From the NCBI GenBank assembly GCA_016234705.1, contig JACRAS010000057.1, positions 1-60,384 of the forward strand: 60,384 nt of DNA, given 5' to 3'. The number at the start of each line of letters is the position of its first letter. Positions within the stretch are counted from its first letter, which is position 1. Both the position numbers and the translations under genes were made by a program. The stretch comes from Betaproteobacteria bacterium. Its GTDB lineage: Bacteria > Pseudomonadota > Gammaproteobacteria > Burkholderiales > SG8-39. Positions 41,622 to 50,302 of the stretch are shown piece by piece. Below the pieces are notes generated by a model. It was not told the origin of the DNA. It did no database searches and saw only the letters and a list, made by a program, of their open reading frames with translations.

Positions 41622-41700
41622 TCAGGCTTTGATCGTGGCGGCGCCGTTGTTGAGCACCACGACATCGCGCTCGAGGACGCGGGAACGAAACAATATGCTG
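41622..41700 (-). pseudogene. Possible MaoC-like dehydratase C-terminal remnant
   Basis: Between the SDR and CoA-transferase genes, one minus frame reads RSRVLERDVVVLNNGAATIKA before a stop at 41622. It resembles the closing strand of MaoC/hotdog acyl-CoA dehydratases (V-x-x-R-D-x-V-V-L-x-G-x-A). Only ~25 codons remain and there is no start. Low certainty; the 190-base gap holds nothing else. Confidence 0.25.
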
Positions 41701-41712
41701 CCGCCCCGGCGT

Positions 41713-42627
41713 CTAAACCGGATCCCAGCAGAACACGTCCTGTGAACGGTCGAGGCCGTAGAAACCCGCCTTCATTGCGGGAATCGCATGCTCGGCGATG
41801 CTCTGCGGCGTCCAGCCGCCGTCGCGATGCACCGAGCGCAAGGGGCGCGGCTGGCTCATGAGGAAGATTTCGTTGGCGCGCACGCCGAATATCTGTGCGG
41901 TTACGTCTTTGGCGGCATCGCTGCCCAGGAACACCGCCATGGGCGCGATCTTGGAAGCTTCCATGGTCTTGAGCCTGTCGACGCGCGCCTTGGCTTCGGG
42001 CGTGTCGGCGGGGATGGAGCCGACCATGCGGCTCCAGGCGAAAGGCGAGATGCAATTGGAGCGCACGTGATAGCGCGCCATGTCCATGGCGATGATCTTC
42101 GAGAGCGAGGTGATGCCGAGTTTGGCGGCGCCGTAATTGGCCTGACCGATGTTGCCGATCAGTCCCGTGGTCGAGGTCATGTGCACGTAGGCGCCGGACT
42201 CCTGCTCTTTGAAATAGGTTGCCGCGGCGCGGCTGACGAAGAATGCGCCGTTCAGGTGTACATCGATCACCGCTTGCCATTCCTCCGGGTTCATTTTGAA
42301 AAACATGCGATCGCGCAGGATGCCCGCGTTATTGACCACGCAGTCGATGCGGCCGAATTTGTCGATTGCGGTCTTGATGATCGCATTGGCGCTCAGCCAG
42401 GTGGCCACGCTGTCGCTGTTGGCGACCGCCTGACCGCCCTTGGCGCGGATTTCGTCGGCCACCTTTTGCGCCGGTCCGGTGTCCTTGCCTTCGCCGCTGA
42501 CAGAGGAGCCGATGTCGTTCACCACGACCTTTGCGCCTTCGGCGGCCATCAGCAGCGCAATTTCGCGGCCGATACCGCCGCCCGAGCCGGTCACCACCAC
42601 CACCTTGTCTTTCATCATGTCCGTCAT
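41713..42627 (-). CDS. SDR-family 3-hydroxyacyl-CoA dehydrogenase (MFE-2-like)
   Basis: 304 residues. Classical SDR: NAD motif TGSGGGIG (about 14-21), VNDIGSSVSGEG typical of the peroxisomal multifunctional-enzyme dehydrogenase group, NNAGILRD, and the catalytic Ser and Tyr-x3-Lys in TSTTGLIGNIGQANYGAAK. GGAG lies 6 bases before ATG 42627. It should oxidise a 3-hydroxyacyl-CoA to the 3-ketoacyl-CoA that the upstream-encoded thiolase would cleave. A TATAAT at 42655-42660 suggests an additional promoter for this gene. Confidence 0.88.
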   Translation of the reverse strand: MTDMMKDKVVVVTGSGGGIGREIALLMAAEGAKVVVNDIGSSVSGEGKDTGPAQKVADEIRAKGGQAVANSDSVATWLSANAIIKTAIDKFGRIDCVVNNAGILRDRMFFKMNPEEWQAVIDVHLNGAFFVSRAAATYFKEQESGAYVHMTSTTGLIGNIGQANYGAAKLGITSLSKIIAMDMARYHVRSNCISPFAWSRMVGSIPADTPEAKARVDRLKTMEASKIAPMAVFLGSDAAKDVTAQIFGVRANEIFLMSQPRPLRSVHRDGGWTPQSIAEHAIPAMKAGFYGLDRSQDVFCWDPV

Positions 42628-42654
42628 GCTGCACTCCCGAAGCTTGCAGAAAAA

Positions 42655-42660
42655 ATTATA
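42655..42660 (-). promoter_or_regulatory. Possible internal -10 box upstream of the SDR gene
   Basis: A perfect TATAAT on the minus strand, followed by T6, 28 bases upstream of the SDR start. The hexamer at -35 spacing is not a good match. It lies in the 128-base gap after the thiolase gene. Confidence 0.3.
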
Positions 42661-42727
42661 CTGCAGTCATTTGGCGGGATCATACTCCGCCCTCGCCGCG
42701 ATCGAGCGCGCCGGTCCTACACCCGGT

Positions 42728-42750
42728 GCTCGCCGGCATAGCCGGCGAGC
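42728..42750. repeat. REP-like perfect palindrome
   Basis: GCTCGCCGGC (42728-42737) and GCCGGCGAGC (42741-42750) around ATA, six bases downstream of the thiolase stop. There is no T-run, so it is either a processing or stability hairpin or a REP-like element; a RAYT gene exists at 37567. Confidence 0.5.
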
Positions 42751-42755
42751 CATGC

Positions 42756-43961
42756 TCACGCGCCGTGGCGGCCGACGATGCCGACGGAGCACACGTTCTG
42801 ATGCGGGAAACCGCCCAGGTTCATGGTCAAGCCGAATACCGGCGGCTGTTTGCGTTGGCGTTGACCCGCGCGGCCGAGCAGTTGCAGATACATCTCGTAG
42901 ATCATGCGCAAACCGGAAGCCCCGATCGGATGGCCGAAGCATTTGAGACCGCCGTCGATCTGGCACGGTATGGTGCCATCGGCGTCATAGAAGCCGTCGA
43001 GGACGTCCCTGATCGCTCCGCCCTCGGGCGAGATGTGCAGATCCTCCATGGTGACCAGTTCGGTGACGGAGAAGCAATCGTGCACCTCGAGCAGACTGAT
43101 CTGCTCGCGCGGTTTCTTGATCCCGGCTTCCTCGTAGGCGCGCGTGGAAGCGATGCGCGTGGTGGCAAAATAGCTGCCGTCCCAGGAATTGTGTTGCGCC
43201 TCCAGACCATTGGATACCGCAAGCTGCAACGCCTTGACGCTGATGATGTCCGATTTGCCCAGGCTCTTCGCGATCTCCGGCGTGGTGACGATGGCACAGG
43301 CCGAGCCGTCGGACACGCCGCAGCAGTCGAACAGCCCCAGCGGCGCGGCCACCATCGGCGCATTCATTACGGTGTCGATGGTGATCTTGCTCTGCAGATG
43401 CGCCTTGGGATTGCGCGCGCCGTTGTCGTGGCTCTTGACCGAGACGTGTGCCATCGCCTGCTTCAGGTCGCTTGCGTTGCAGCCGTGCTTGGCCACGTAG
43501 GCGGCCGCGAGCTGGGCAAAGCTGCCAGGCGCGGAAAGGTTGGCCCAGAACATCGAGTTGAGCGGGCCGCGCGAGCGCTGCGGCAGGCCGCCGTAGCCGG
43601 TGTCTTTTAACTTTTCCACGCCTAGCGCGAGCGCGAAATCGCAGGCGCCGGAAGCCACCGCGTAGGCGGCGCCGCGAAAAGCTTCGGTGCCGCTGGCGCA
43701 GTAATTCTCCACCCGCGTCACCGGAATAAACGGCAATCTGAGAGCCAGGGCGAGCGGAACGCCCGATTTGCCCACATGCTGCTCCTCGATCCCGGTGGCG
43801 AGCCAGGCGGCCTGGATCTGGTTCTTCTCTATGCCCGCGTCCTTGATCGCTTCATCGAAGGCTTCCACCATCAGGTCATCGGCCTCCTTGTCCCAGCGTT
43901 CGCCGAATTTGGAACAGCCCATGCCGAGAATCGCTACTTTGTCACGTATGCCGCTAGCCAT
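42756..43961 (-). CDS. SCP-x/BbsB-type acyl-CoA thiolase
   Basis: 401 residues from ATG 43961 (AAGGAGG 6 bases upstream; the frame's 44021 start lies in the preceding gene). Thiolase residues: nucleophile Cys88 in VENYCASGTEAF, His in EVHDCFSVTE, and CFGHPIGASG with the second Cys and His. It belongs to the SCP2-thiolase group, which works with DUF35 proteins (as in BbsAB of benzylsuccinate degradation). It starts one base after the stop of the HMGCS-DUF35 gene, so the two products probably form one complex. Confidence 0.88.
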   Translation of the reverse strand: MASGIRDKVAILGMGCSKFGERWDKEADDLMVEAFDEAIKDAGIEKNQIQAAWLATGIEEQHVGKSGVPLALALRLPFIPVTRVENYCASGTEAFRGAAYAVASGACDFALALGVEKLKDTGYGGLPQRSRGPLNSMFWANLSAPGSFAQLAAAYVAKHGCNASDLKQAMAHVSVKSHDNGARNPKAHLQSKITIDTVMNAPMVAAPLGLFDCCGVSDGSACAIVTTPEIAKSLGKSDIISVKALQLAVSNGLEAQHNSWDGSYFATTRIASTRAYEEAGIKKPREQISLLEVHDCFSVTELVTMEDLHISPEGGAIRDVLDGFYDADGTIPCQIDGGLKCFGHPIGASGLRMIYEMYLQLLGRAGQRQRKQPPVFGLTMNLGGFPHQNVCSVGIVGRHGA

Positions 43962-43962
43962 G

Positions 43963-45426
43963 TTATGCCTCCTTCGCGGCACCGGCAGGTGTCGCTTTCC
44001 AGAAATAACGCGTGAATCCACGCTGTGAGTCGTAGTCCTTGATGCGGAATACCATGCGCATCCTCAAGCCGACGCTGAGCTCGGCCATGTCCATATCGGT
44101 GAAGTCCGCCATCAGCCGGCCGCCGCCATCGAACTGCACCATGCCGCAGATGGCAGGCGGATCGGGCGAATAGGTGAGTTGGTCGGCCGTATGGGAATTG
44201 ACCTTGCCGCCGGTCTCGGCGAAAGCATGGTCAACCTGGGTATGAAATGCGTTGCAGTCCGGATTGACGCAAACGTTCGACTTCGGAAACTGCGCCGTGC
44301 CGCATTTGCTGCAACGCCCGCCGACCAGGCTCAGGATCATGCCGCGGTTGCGATACAGAGTCGACAGCGCCGTTTGTTTGTCGAGCTCGGCGCGCATGCC
44401 GCGCTCGAGCGTCACCAATTCGTTGAAGGCGAGAAAGCGGTTGTAGTTGGTCTCCTCGCGGCGCCGCGCAAGATAGCCGCGCACGCCCATGCGTGGCGGC
44501 AACCGTTGCAAATCCGCGGTCGCTTCGAACAGCAGCGCATCGCAGCCCTGGCCGAAACCGACCACCAGAATGCGTTCGCCCGGTTTTGCCGCCGCGAGCG
44601 CGTCGGCCAGCATTACCAGCGAGTGCGCGGTTCCGGTCTCGCCGCACACGGCGTGCAGATTGTCGCGCACCGCGCCCTCGGGAATACCGGCCTTCTTCGC
44701 CACCGACGCGGCCACCTTGCCCAGGGTGCAGGGCATGCAAAAATGCGCAATGGAACCGGGCTCGATCGCGGTTTTCTTGAACAAACCGGCGAGCGTCGCC
44801 GGCACGATCTTGTTGTAGCCTTCGTCGCGGATCCAGCGTTCTTCCCAGACGTAGTCGTAGGCGACACCCTGGCCGCGATAATGGTCGATAAAATCGACCG
44901 TGCGGCTATTGCTGCCGATGAACTTGGCGATCACCTTGCCCGAGCCGACGAGGAGCGCCGCCGCGCCGTCGCCGCTGGTCATCTCGAGCGTGCTCCCGAC
45001 CTTGGTGCGGCGTTTCTCCGACGCAAGGAACAGCGCCGGCCCGCCGGCGCCGGCCGCGCCCTCGAGCACCGCCGCCAGCCCGGCGGTGGCGGCACGCTGC
45101 GACGATCCGACGTCGAGCGATGAAATCTCGGCGCCCAGATTCAGCGCCTGCGCGACGATGCCCGAGTTCAAGCGATCTTCGAACGGAAACGAGGTCGAAG
45201 CAAGCTGCACCGAGCGTACCTGATCCCGGTCGAACCCGGTCAGGCAGTCGCGCGCTGCCTCGACTGCCATGGTGACCGCGTCTTCGTCCCAGTTGCACAT
45301 CGAGCGCTCGGCCTTGGCCTGGCCCCTGAGCGCGGGGTTGAACCAGGCGTTCGCATCAGCGACGGATTTGCGCGCGAGCCGGCGCCGCGGAATATAGGCA
45401 CCGTAGGCAAGAATACCGATTTCCAT
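43963..45426 (-). CDS. HMG-CoA-synthase-like pseudoenzyme fused to DUF35 (Zn ribbon/OB fold)
   Basis: 487 residues. Residues 1-345 have the HMG-CoA synthase/thiolase fold. Residues 365-480 are DUF35, with a zinc ribbon (Cys372, 375, 386, 391) and an OB fold (YSPDPPAICGMVQFDGGGRLM). The three catalytic residues of HMGCS are all replaced: Cys111 by Gln110 (DVGSSQRAATAGL), His233 by Cys230 (FCMPCTLGK) and Glu79 by Thr78 (LASTSF). It is therefore likely a scaffold for the thiolase, with DUF35 as acyl-CoA channel. ATG 45426 has AAGGAG 8 bases upstream. Confidence 0.82.
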   Translation of the reverse strand: MEIGILAYGAYIPRRRLARKSVADANAWFNPALRGQAKAERSMCNWDEDAVTMAVEAARDCLTGFDRDQVRSVQLASTSFPFEDRLNSGIVAQALNLGAEISSLDVGSSQRAATAGLAAVLEGAAGAGGPALFLASEKRRTKVGSTLEMTSGDGAAALLVGSGKVIAKFIGSNSRTVDFIDHYRGQGVAYDYVWEERWIRDEGYNKIVPATLAGLFKKTAIEPGSIAHFCMPCTLGKVAASVAKKAGIPEGAVRDNLHAVCGETGTAHSLVMLADALAAAKPGERILVVGFGQGCDALLFEATADLQRLPPRMGVRGYLARRREETNYNRFLAFNELVTLERGMRAELDKQTALSTLYRNRGMILSLVGGRCSKCGTAQFPKSNVCVNPDCNAFHTQVDHAFAETGGKVNSHTADQLTYSPDPPAICGMVQFDGGGRLMADFTDMDMAELSVGLRMRMVFRIKDYDSQRGFTRYFWKATPAGAAKEA

Positions 45427-45809
45427 GCTTTTGTCTCCTTAATTTTGGAATCCCGGCAGATGGCACTGCCGGATCGAGTCCGGGGATAGAACAGGTGATG
45501 ACCAACAAGCGCCGCAGTTCGGAATCCGCAAGCGCTTGGCGCGCGGGGCTTCGAAGCAGGATCTTTCAGGCCCCTTTTCGGCGACGGCGACGCTCATTCA
45601 GGCTCCTCGGAGGGCCGGAATGGGAGTGCAGGGAGTTTCACATTCATGAAAAAGGTTTGCCGTATGTGAAAATTGGAATGTTACCTCAAATGCGGCCTTG
45701 TTTCCAGAAGTCCTTGAGGATGCCGCCTGGCCGGCACAGGTTCGAAGCGCGAACTTTCGCTGGTGCCGGCGCCACGTTAGTTGACGCCGGCCACGCCCTT
45801 TTGGTTCGG
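45427..45809. other. Intergenic region between the HMGCS-like gene and an upstream SDR gene
   Basis: About 380 bases. A hairpin CCGGCAG/CTGCCGG (45453-45459, 45466-45472) and a wide inverted repeat TTTCACAT (45636-45643) / ATGTGAAA (45664-45671) lie here. The latter is in a locally AT-rich piece and is a candidate operator for the HMGCS-thiolase operon. No coding sequence is supported. Confidence 0.5.
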
Positions 45810-46598
45810 TCAAATGCAACGCTGGTCGCCGCCGTCCACCGGAATGATGGCGCCGTTGATGTAAGATGCCTGGCGCGAGGCGAGGAAGGCCGCCAGGGCC
45901 GCCACCTCTTCCGGATTGCCGCCGCGCCGCAGCGGATTGTTGGCCATCCATTGCGCTTCGGCTTCCGCTACCGTCTTGCCGCTCTGCTGGGCGGTGCGGG
46001 TCATGAGGGTTTGCCAGCGCTGGGTGCGGATGGGACCGGGGCTGATGGCGTTGACCAGGATGTTGTGGGGGCCGCCCTCGTCCCCCAGGGCCTTGGTTAT
46101 GTTCATGAGGGCGGCGTTGGCGCCGCCCCCGGCCAGATAGTCGGCCTTGGGCTGGCGCCCGGCCTGGCCGACGATGTTGATGATGCGACCGCCGCCGGCG
46201 GTTTGCATCAGCGGGAACACGGCGCGGGCAAGGCGCACGTAGCCGAACACCTTGAGGGCCCAGTCCTCGTGCCATTCCGCGTCCGGCTTGCTCAGCAGCG
46301 AACCGCCGCGGATGGCTCCGGCGTTGTTCACCAGCACGTCGATGCGACCGAGCTTCGCCACCGCTTTCCCTACCAGGGTATCCACGCCCTGCTGGCTGCT
46401 CAAGTCGGCGATCACCGGGAAAGATTCCGCGCCATGGCGTGCGGCGAGACCGGTCGCCACCGCGGCCAAGCGCTCGCCGTTGCGGGCGCATAACACCAAG
46501 CGCATGCCCTCTGCCGCCAAGGCTTCGGCGATGGCCTCGCCGATGCCCTGGCTGGCCCCGGTGACTATTCCGGTCTTGCCCTTCAAGCCGAAGTCCAT
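45810..46598 (-). CDS. SDR-family protein with degenerate catalytic site
   Basis: 262 residues from ATG 46598 (GGAGGAG upstream; 46637 rejected). NAD(P) site TGASQGIG and NNAGAIRGG are intact. The catalytic tetrad is not: where classical SDRs have Ser and Tyr-x3-Lys, this reads VGQAGRQPKADYLAGGGANAAL, with Gly and Asn in the Tyr and Lys positions by eye alignment. Such SDRs occur as a recognised low-conservation subgroup or as inactive partners (as BbsC is for BbsD). The end, PVDGGDQRCI, is normal. Confidence 0.82.
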   Translation of the reverse strand: MDFGLKGKTGIVTGASQGIGEAIAEALAAEGMRLVLCARNGERLAAVATGLAARHGAESFPVIADLSSQQGVDTLVGKAVAKLGRIDVLVNNAGAIRGGSLLSKPDAEWHEDWALKVFGYVRLARAVFPLMQTAGGGRIINIVGQAGRQPKADYLAGGGANAALMNITKALGDEGGPHNILVNAISPGPIRTQRWQTLMTRTAQQSGKTVAEAEAQWMANNPLRRGGNPEEVAALAAFLASRQASYINGAIIPVDGGDQRCI

Positions 46599-46664
46599 AA
46601 TATTTTCTCCTCCAGGTTCAACATCATACCGCCCCAACTGCGCGGGAGATACTTTCGCCGAGGG

Positions 46665-48026
46665 TCAAGCGACCGCGGTGTTTGCGCGCGGTAGCAGCGC
46701 GAACGCCTGAACCAGGTCGGCAATGCTGCCGCGCGGCAGGCCGGCGACAAAGGCTTCCAGCCGGTTATAAGCGGACTCGGGCACCGCTTGTTCGCTACCG
46801 ATGCGGCGGATGAGGGCGGACACGCCGGCGCGGTCGTAGGAATAATCGGCGAAGCTCATGCGCTGATCCTGCGCCAGCGTGCGGCCGTCCGCGGTTTCTA
46901 CCTCGATCTTGCAGCACAGCGTAGGCACGGTCGCGTCGCTGATCAGCTTGATGCCTGATATCAGCTTGTTCACCGGCTCGTCGTCGTAGGTGAGCATGCG
47001 GCGCATGTCGGGAACGCCGTACAGCAGGGTGGCCGCGATGCAGAACGGGATGCTCATCAGGGTGCCGGAGACGGAATTGAATGGACCGACGGCGTCCATG
47101 CCGGCATAGCCCGTTTCATAAGGATTCATGCGCACGCGCACGGCCTTGATCGGGGAGCCGGCGAGTTTTTCGCGCAGGATCAGCGCGGCGGTGACCGGGG
47201 TCTGGTTGAACGCGCACACCGGAAACGGCTTGAACGTGACGCGCAGGACCGCCCAGTCCCGACCCAGCCCGGCGGTGAGCGCGTCGGCGTCGCATTCGGT
47301 TTTGGCAAAGCTGCGCACCAGGCCCGCCGTCCCTTCGTAGGCATGCGGCGCCGAGATCGATCCGGCACGGGCGAGTTCCGCCGCGACGAGGCCGAGGCGT
47401 GCGGCCACGCCCACCTGATAACGCCACTCGTCGGTGCCATCGGCGAACGATTGCAGGATGCCGCCGGAAAATGCCGCGGCATTGGCGAGCGCCGCCGCGA
47501 GCTGCGTTTCCGAAAGCTCCAGCATTTTTCCCGCTGCCGCTGCCGCCGCAATGGTGCCGTATAGCGGCGATGCGCGAAAACCGCCGGGTGTCGTCTTTCC
47601 CGCGTAGGCGCGCTCGAGCAGGCCGCCGGCCTCGTAGCCGCAGAGCAGCGCAGGCATCAGCCGTGCGAGGGGATAGCCGCGCGACTCGATCAGGGCGGTG
47701 AGCAGGGGAATCATGATCGTGCCCAGGTGCGCTGCGCCACAGGTGTCTTCCTGCCCGCGCCCGTGAAACAGGGCTGAATTGGCGAGGCAGGCGGCGGCGA
47801 CGCTCGTCTTGCGTCCGTCGCCGAGCAGCGTGGCGCCGGTCGCGACCTCGCCGTCCATGGCGATGGCGGCACGGCGCGCCACCGGAGCGTAAGGGGTATC
47901 GTGGCAGCCGAGGCCGATGCCGTAGCCGTTCAGCAGGCAGACGCGGGTCTTTTCGGCTACCTCGGGCGGCACCCGGTCGATGTCGAGTTCGTGGACGAAA
48001 CGGGCGATGCTTTGGGAAACAGTCAT
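46665..48026 (-). CDS. MmgE/PrpD-family protein
   Basis: 453 residues, full length. Family features: LLNGYGIGLGCHDTPYAPVAR, ALFHGRGQEDTCGAAHLGTIM, KPFPVCAFNQTPV and a C-terminal lid with TVPTLCCKIEVETADGR. Members include 2-methylcitrate dehydratase and cis-aconitate decarboxylase, but most act on unknown di- or tricarboxylates. It lies between the Liv ATPase genes and an SDR on the same strand, so it is probably a catabolic enzyme of the imported acid. Confidence 0.87.
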   Translation of the reverse strand: MTVSQSIARFVHELDIDRVPPEVAEKTRVCLLNGYGIGLGCHDTPYAPVARRAAIAMDGEVATGATLLGDGRKTSVAAACLANSALFHGRGQEDTCGAAHLGTIMIPLLTALIESRGYPLARLMPALLCGYEAGGLLERAYAGKTTPGGFRASPLYGTIAAAAAAGKMLELSETQLAAALANAAAFSGGILQSFADGTDEWRYQVGVAARLGLVAAELARAGSISAPHAYEGTAGLVRSFAKTECDADALTAGLGRDWAVLRVTFKPFPVCAFNQTPVTAALILREKLAGSPIKAVRVRMNPYETGYAGMDAVGPFNSVSGTLMSIPFCIAATLLYGVPDMRRMLTYDDEPVNKLISGIKLISDATVPTLCCKIEVETADGRTLAQDQRMSFADYSYDRAGVSALIRRIGSEQAVPESAYNRLEAFVAGLPRGSIADLVQAFALLPRANTAVA

Positions 48027-48053
48027 GATGGATCTCCTTTTTCCGCGATGCGC

Positions 48054-48770
48054 TCAGAGTGCCAGGTAACGTTGCTTGACTTCGGTATTGGTTCGCAGAG
48101 CGGTTATCGTATCGCGATAGACGATCTGGCCCTTGTCGATCACGGCCGCTTCGGTGGCGATTCCCAGGCAGAAATGCATGTTCTGCTCTGCCAGGAGCAC
48201 CGTGATGCCCATGTCCCGCAGCGTGCGCAGCAGTTCGCCGATTCGCTGCACGATGAGTGGCGCCAAGCCTTCGCTCGGCTCATCGAGCAACAGGCCGCTC
48301 GGGTTGCCCATCAGCGTGCGCGCAATGGTGAGCATCTGCTGCTCGCCGCCGGAAAGCTGACCACCCATGCGCTGCTTGAGCGGCTGCAACAGCGGGAACA
48401 TCGAATAGACGCGCTTCAGGTTCCAGTAGTCCTCGCCGTTGCGGCCTTTCTTGGCGCCGAGCAGGAGGTTGTCCTCGACCGTGTGTTCCGGGAAGATCTG
48501 GCGGTCCTCGGGCACGAAGCCGACGCCGGCGCGGGCGATGGCGTGCGGCCGCCGGTTTTGCATTTCTATCCCCAGCACCTTGACCCGGCCGGCACGCGGC
48601 GCGACCAGACCGGCAATCGCCTTCAGGGTCGTGCTTTTTCCGGCGCCGTTGCGGCCGAGCAACGCGACCGTCTGCCCCTGGTTCACCGAGAGCGAGACGC
48701 CGAACAGGATCTGGCTGGTGCCGTAGAAGACGTCGAGTTGCTCGACCTCGATGACCGCTTTGGCGCTCAC
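48054..48770 (-). CDS. livF: LivF-type ABC transporter ATP-binding protein (second system)
   Basis: 238 residues from GTG 48770, which overlaps the livG stop as GTGA; the longer frame to 49820 is out-of-frame livG. Walker A is GRNGAGKST, signature LSGGEQQ, Walker B GLLLDEPSEGLAP and switch LLAEQN. It completes the K-H-M-(SDR)-G-F cluster at 48-53.5 kb. Confidence 0.9.
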   Translation of the reverse strand: MSAKAVIEVEQLDVFYGTSQILFGVSLSVNQGQTVALLGRNGAGKSTTLKAIAGLVAPRAGRVKVLGIEMQNRRPHAIARAGVGFVPEDRQIFPEHTVEDNLLLGAKKGRNGEDYWNLKRVYSMFPLLQPLKQRMGGQLSGGEQQMLTIARTLMGNPSGLLLDEPSEGLAPLIVQRIGELLRTLRDMGITVLLAEQNMHFCLGIATEAAVIDKGQIVYRDTITALRTNTEVKQRYLAL

Positions 48771-49519
48771 GGCTGCCCGTCCGCGTTCGTGCCCAGATAC
48801 GCCTCGATCACCGCAGGGTTGGCGCGGATCTCCTCGGGGGTCCCTTCCGCCAGCACTGCGCCGTAGCACAGCACGCGGATCGATTGCGCGATCTTGAACA
48901 CGATGTCCATATCGTGCTCGATGAAGACCAGCGTCATCTTTTCGCTTTCCCACAAGCGATAGACCTTGTCGATCATCTGCCAGCGTTCCTCGGGTCCCAT
49001 GCCTGCGGTCGGTTCGTCCAGCAGCAGCAGGCGCGGTCGCAGCACCAATGCGAGCGCGATGTCCAGCAGCTTCTGATCTCCGTGGGACAAATTGCATGAG
49101 AGCGTCTTCGCTTTTGCCGCGAGTCCGAGCATGCCCATGACTTCGCGCGCGCGCGCCTGCGTCCCCGCTATCGGAAAGCGCCACCGGACGACTGCGCTTT
49201 GCTCGCGGTGCGCGTGCAGCGCGCCCATCAGCGCGTCCTCGACAGTCAGTGACGGGAAGATGCTGGCTATCTGGAACGCCCGGCCGATGCCGAGGCGCAC
49301 GATGCCGGGGCGCGATAAGCCGGCAATGTCCTCGCCGTCGAACAGGATGCGTCCCGAATCGGGACGAAACGCACCCGAGATCAGATTGAAGACAGTCGTC
49401 TTGCCGGCACCGTTGGGACCGATCACCGCGGAGAGACTGCCCGGCAGGAAATGCAGACTGACGTCGTTGGTGGCAGCGAGGCCACCGAAGGACTTGCACA
49501 GGTGCTCGATTTTCAGCAT
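48767..49519 (-). CDS. livG: LivG-type ABC transporter ATP-binding protein (second system)
   Basis: 250 residues. Walker A is GPNGAGKTT, signature LSHGDQKLLDIA, Walker B LLLLDEPTAGMGP and switch IEHDMDIVF. It follows the inserted SDR gene by 3 bases and overlaps livF by 4. The full set of transporter genes suggests import of a branched-chain-amino-acid-like or aryl/alkyl acid ligand. Confidence 0.9.
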   Translation of the reverse strand: MLKIEHLCKSFGGLAATNDVSLHFLPGSLSAVIGPNGAGKTTVFNLISGAFRPDSGRILFDGEDIAGLSRPGIVRLGIGRAFQIASIFPSLTVEDALMGALHAHREQSAVVRWRFPIAGTQARAREVMGMLGLAAKAKTLSCNLSHGDQKLLDIALALVLRPRLLLLDEPTAGMGPEERWQMIDKVYRLWESEKMTLVFIEHDMDIVFKIAQSIRVLCYGAVLAEGTPEEIRANPAVIEAYLGTNADGQP

Positions 49520-49522
49520 GCA

Positions 49523-50302
49523 TCAGTTCCGTTTTCCGGGGAGCCCTTTGTAGGTGTGCCAGGAGGTCGCCACCAGCCAGCCGGCATCGACGGGCAGATT
49601 GGCGCCGGTGATGGCCGCCGCGTCGCCGCAAGCGAGGAACGCGACCGCTTTGGCGATCTCCTCGGGCTCGACCATGCGTCCCAGGGCGGAATTGTTCTCG
49701 AGGGCAGTCACGTCGCGCTGGCCCCGGTCGATCGCCGCCTGCAGCGCGGGAGTGCGCGTATAGCCCGGCGACACCGCGTTCACCCGGACCCCGGATCGCC
49801 CCCATTCCGCGGCCAGGCATTCGGTCATCGAAATGACCGCGGCTTTCGCCGGCGCGTAGGCGTGCAGCGGCATCGAGCGCATTCCCGCGATCGAGGCAAT
49901 GTTGACAATGGCGCCGTGACCGCGCGCGGCCATGCGCCGGCCGAAGGCGAGGCAGGCGACGTAGGTGCCGCGCTGATCGACGCGCACGACCTCATCCCAG
50001 GACGACAACGGCAGTGTCTCGGGCGAGAGCGGCACTTGAATCACTCCGGCGCTGTTGACCAGGGCATCCACCGGCCCGAGGGCACGCTCGACGCGCTCGG
50101 CCAGATCTTCGGCGCTGGCCTCGTCGGCAACGTCGACCGCGAAGGCCGCGCCATCGATTTCGGCTGCCACGCGGGCTGCAGCCGCCTCGTCAATATCGGC
50201 AACCGCCACCTTGTAGCCGCGCCGCGCCAGTTCGCGGCAGCAGGCGGCGCCGATGCCGCTCGCCCCGCCGGTGACGACCGCAACCGCGGTGCTCTGATTC
50301 AT
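49523..50302 (-). CDS. SDR-family oxidoreductase within the Liv operon
   Basis: 259 residues. TGGASGIG (about 11-18), DIDEAAAARVAAEIDG, NSAGVIQVPL, and catalytic Ser and Tyr-x3-Lys in IASIAGMRSMPLHAYAPAK; an intact classical SDR. The start overlaps livM as ATGA and livG follows 3 bases after its stop, so it is translationally embedded in the transporter operon. That makes a first-step dehydrogenase for the imported compound likely (inference). Confidence 0.88.
   Translation of the reverse strand: MNQSTAVAVVTGGASGIGAACCRELARRGYKVAVADIDEAAAARVAAEIDGAAFAVDVADEASAEDLAERVERALGPVDALVNSAGVIQVPLSPETLPLSSWDEVVRVDQRGTYVACLAFGRRMAARGHGAIVNIASIAGMRSMPLHAYAPAKAAVISMTECLAAEWGRSGVRVNAVSPGYTRTPALQAAIDRGQRDVTALENNSALGRMVEPEEIAKAVAFLACGDAAAITGANLPVDAGWLVATSWHTYKGLPGKRN

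Noticed and set aside
42728-42750. Rho-independent terminator after the thiolase gene
   Set aside because: A perfect stem but no T-run on the transcribed strand.
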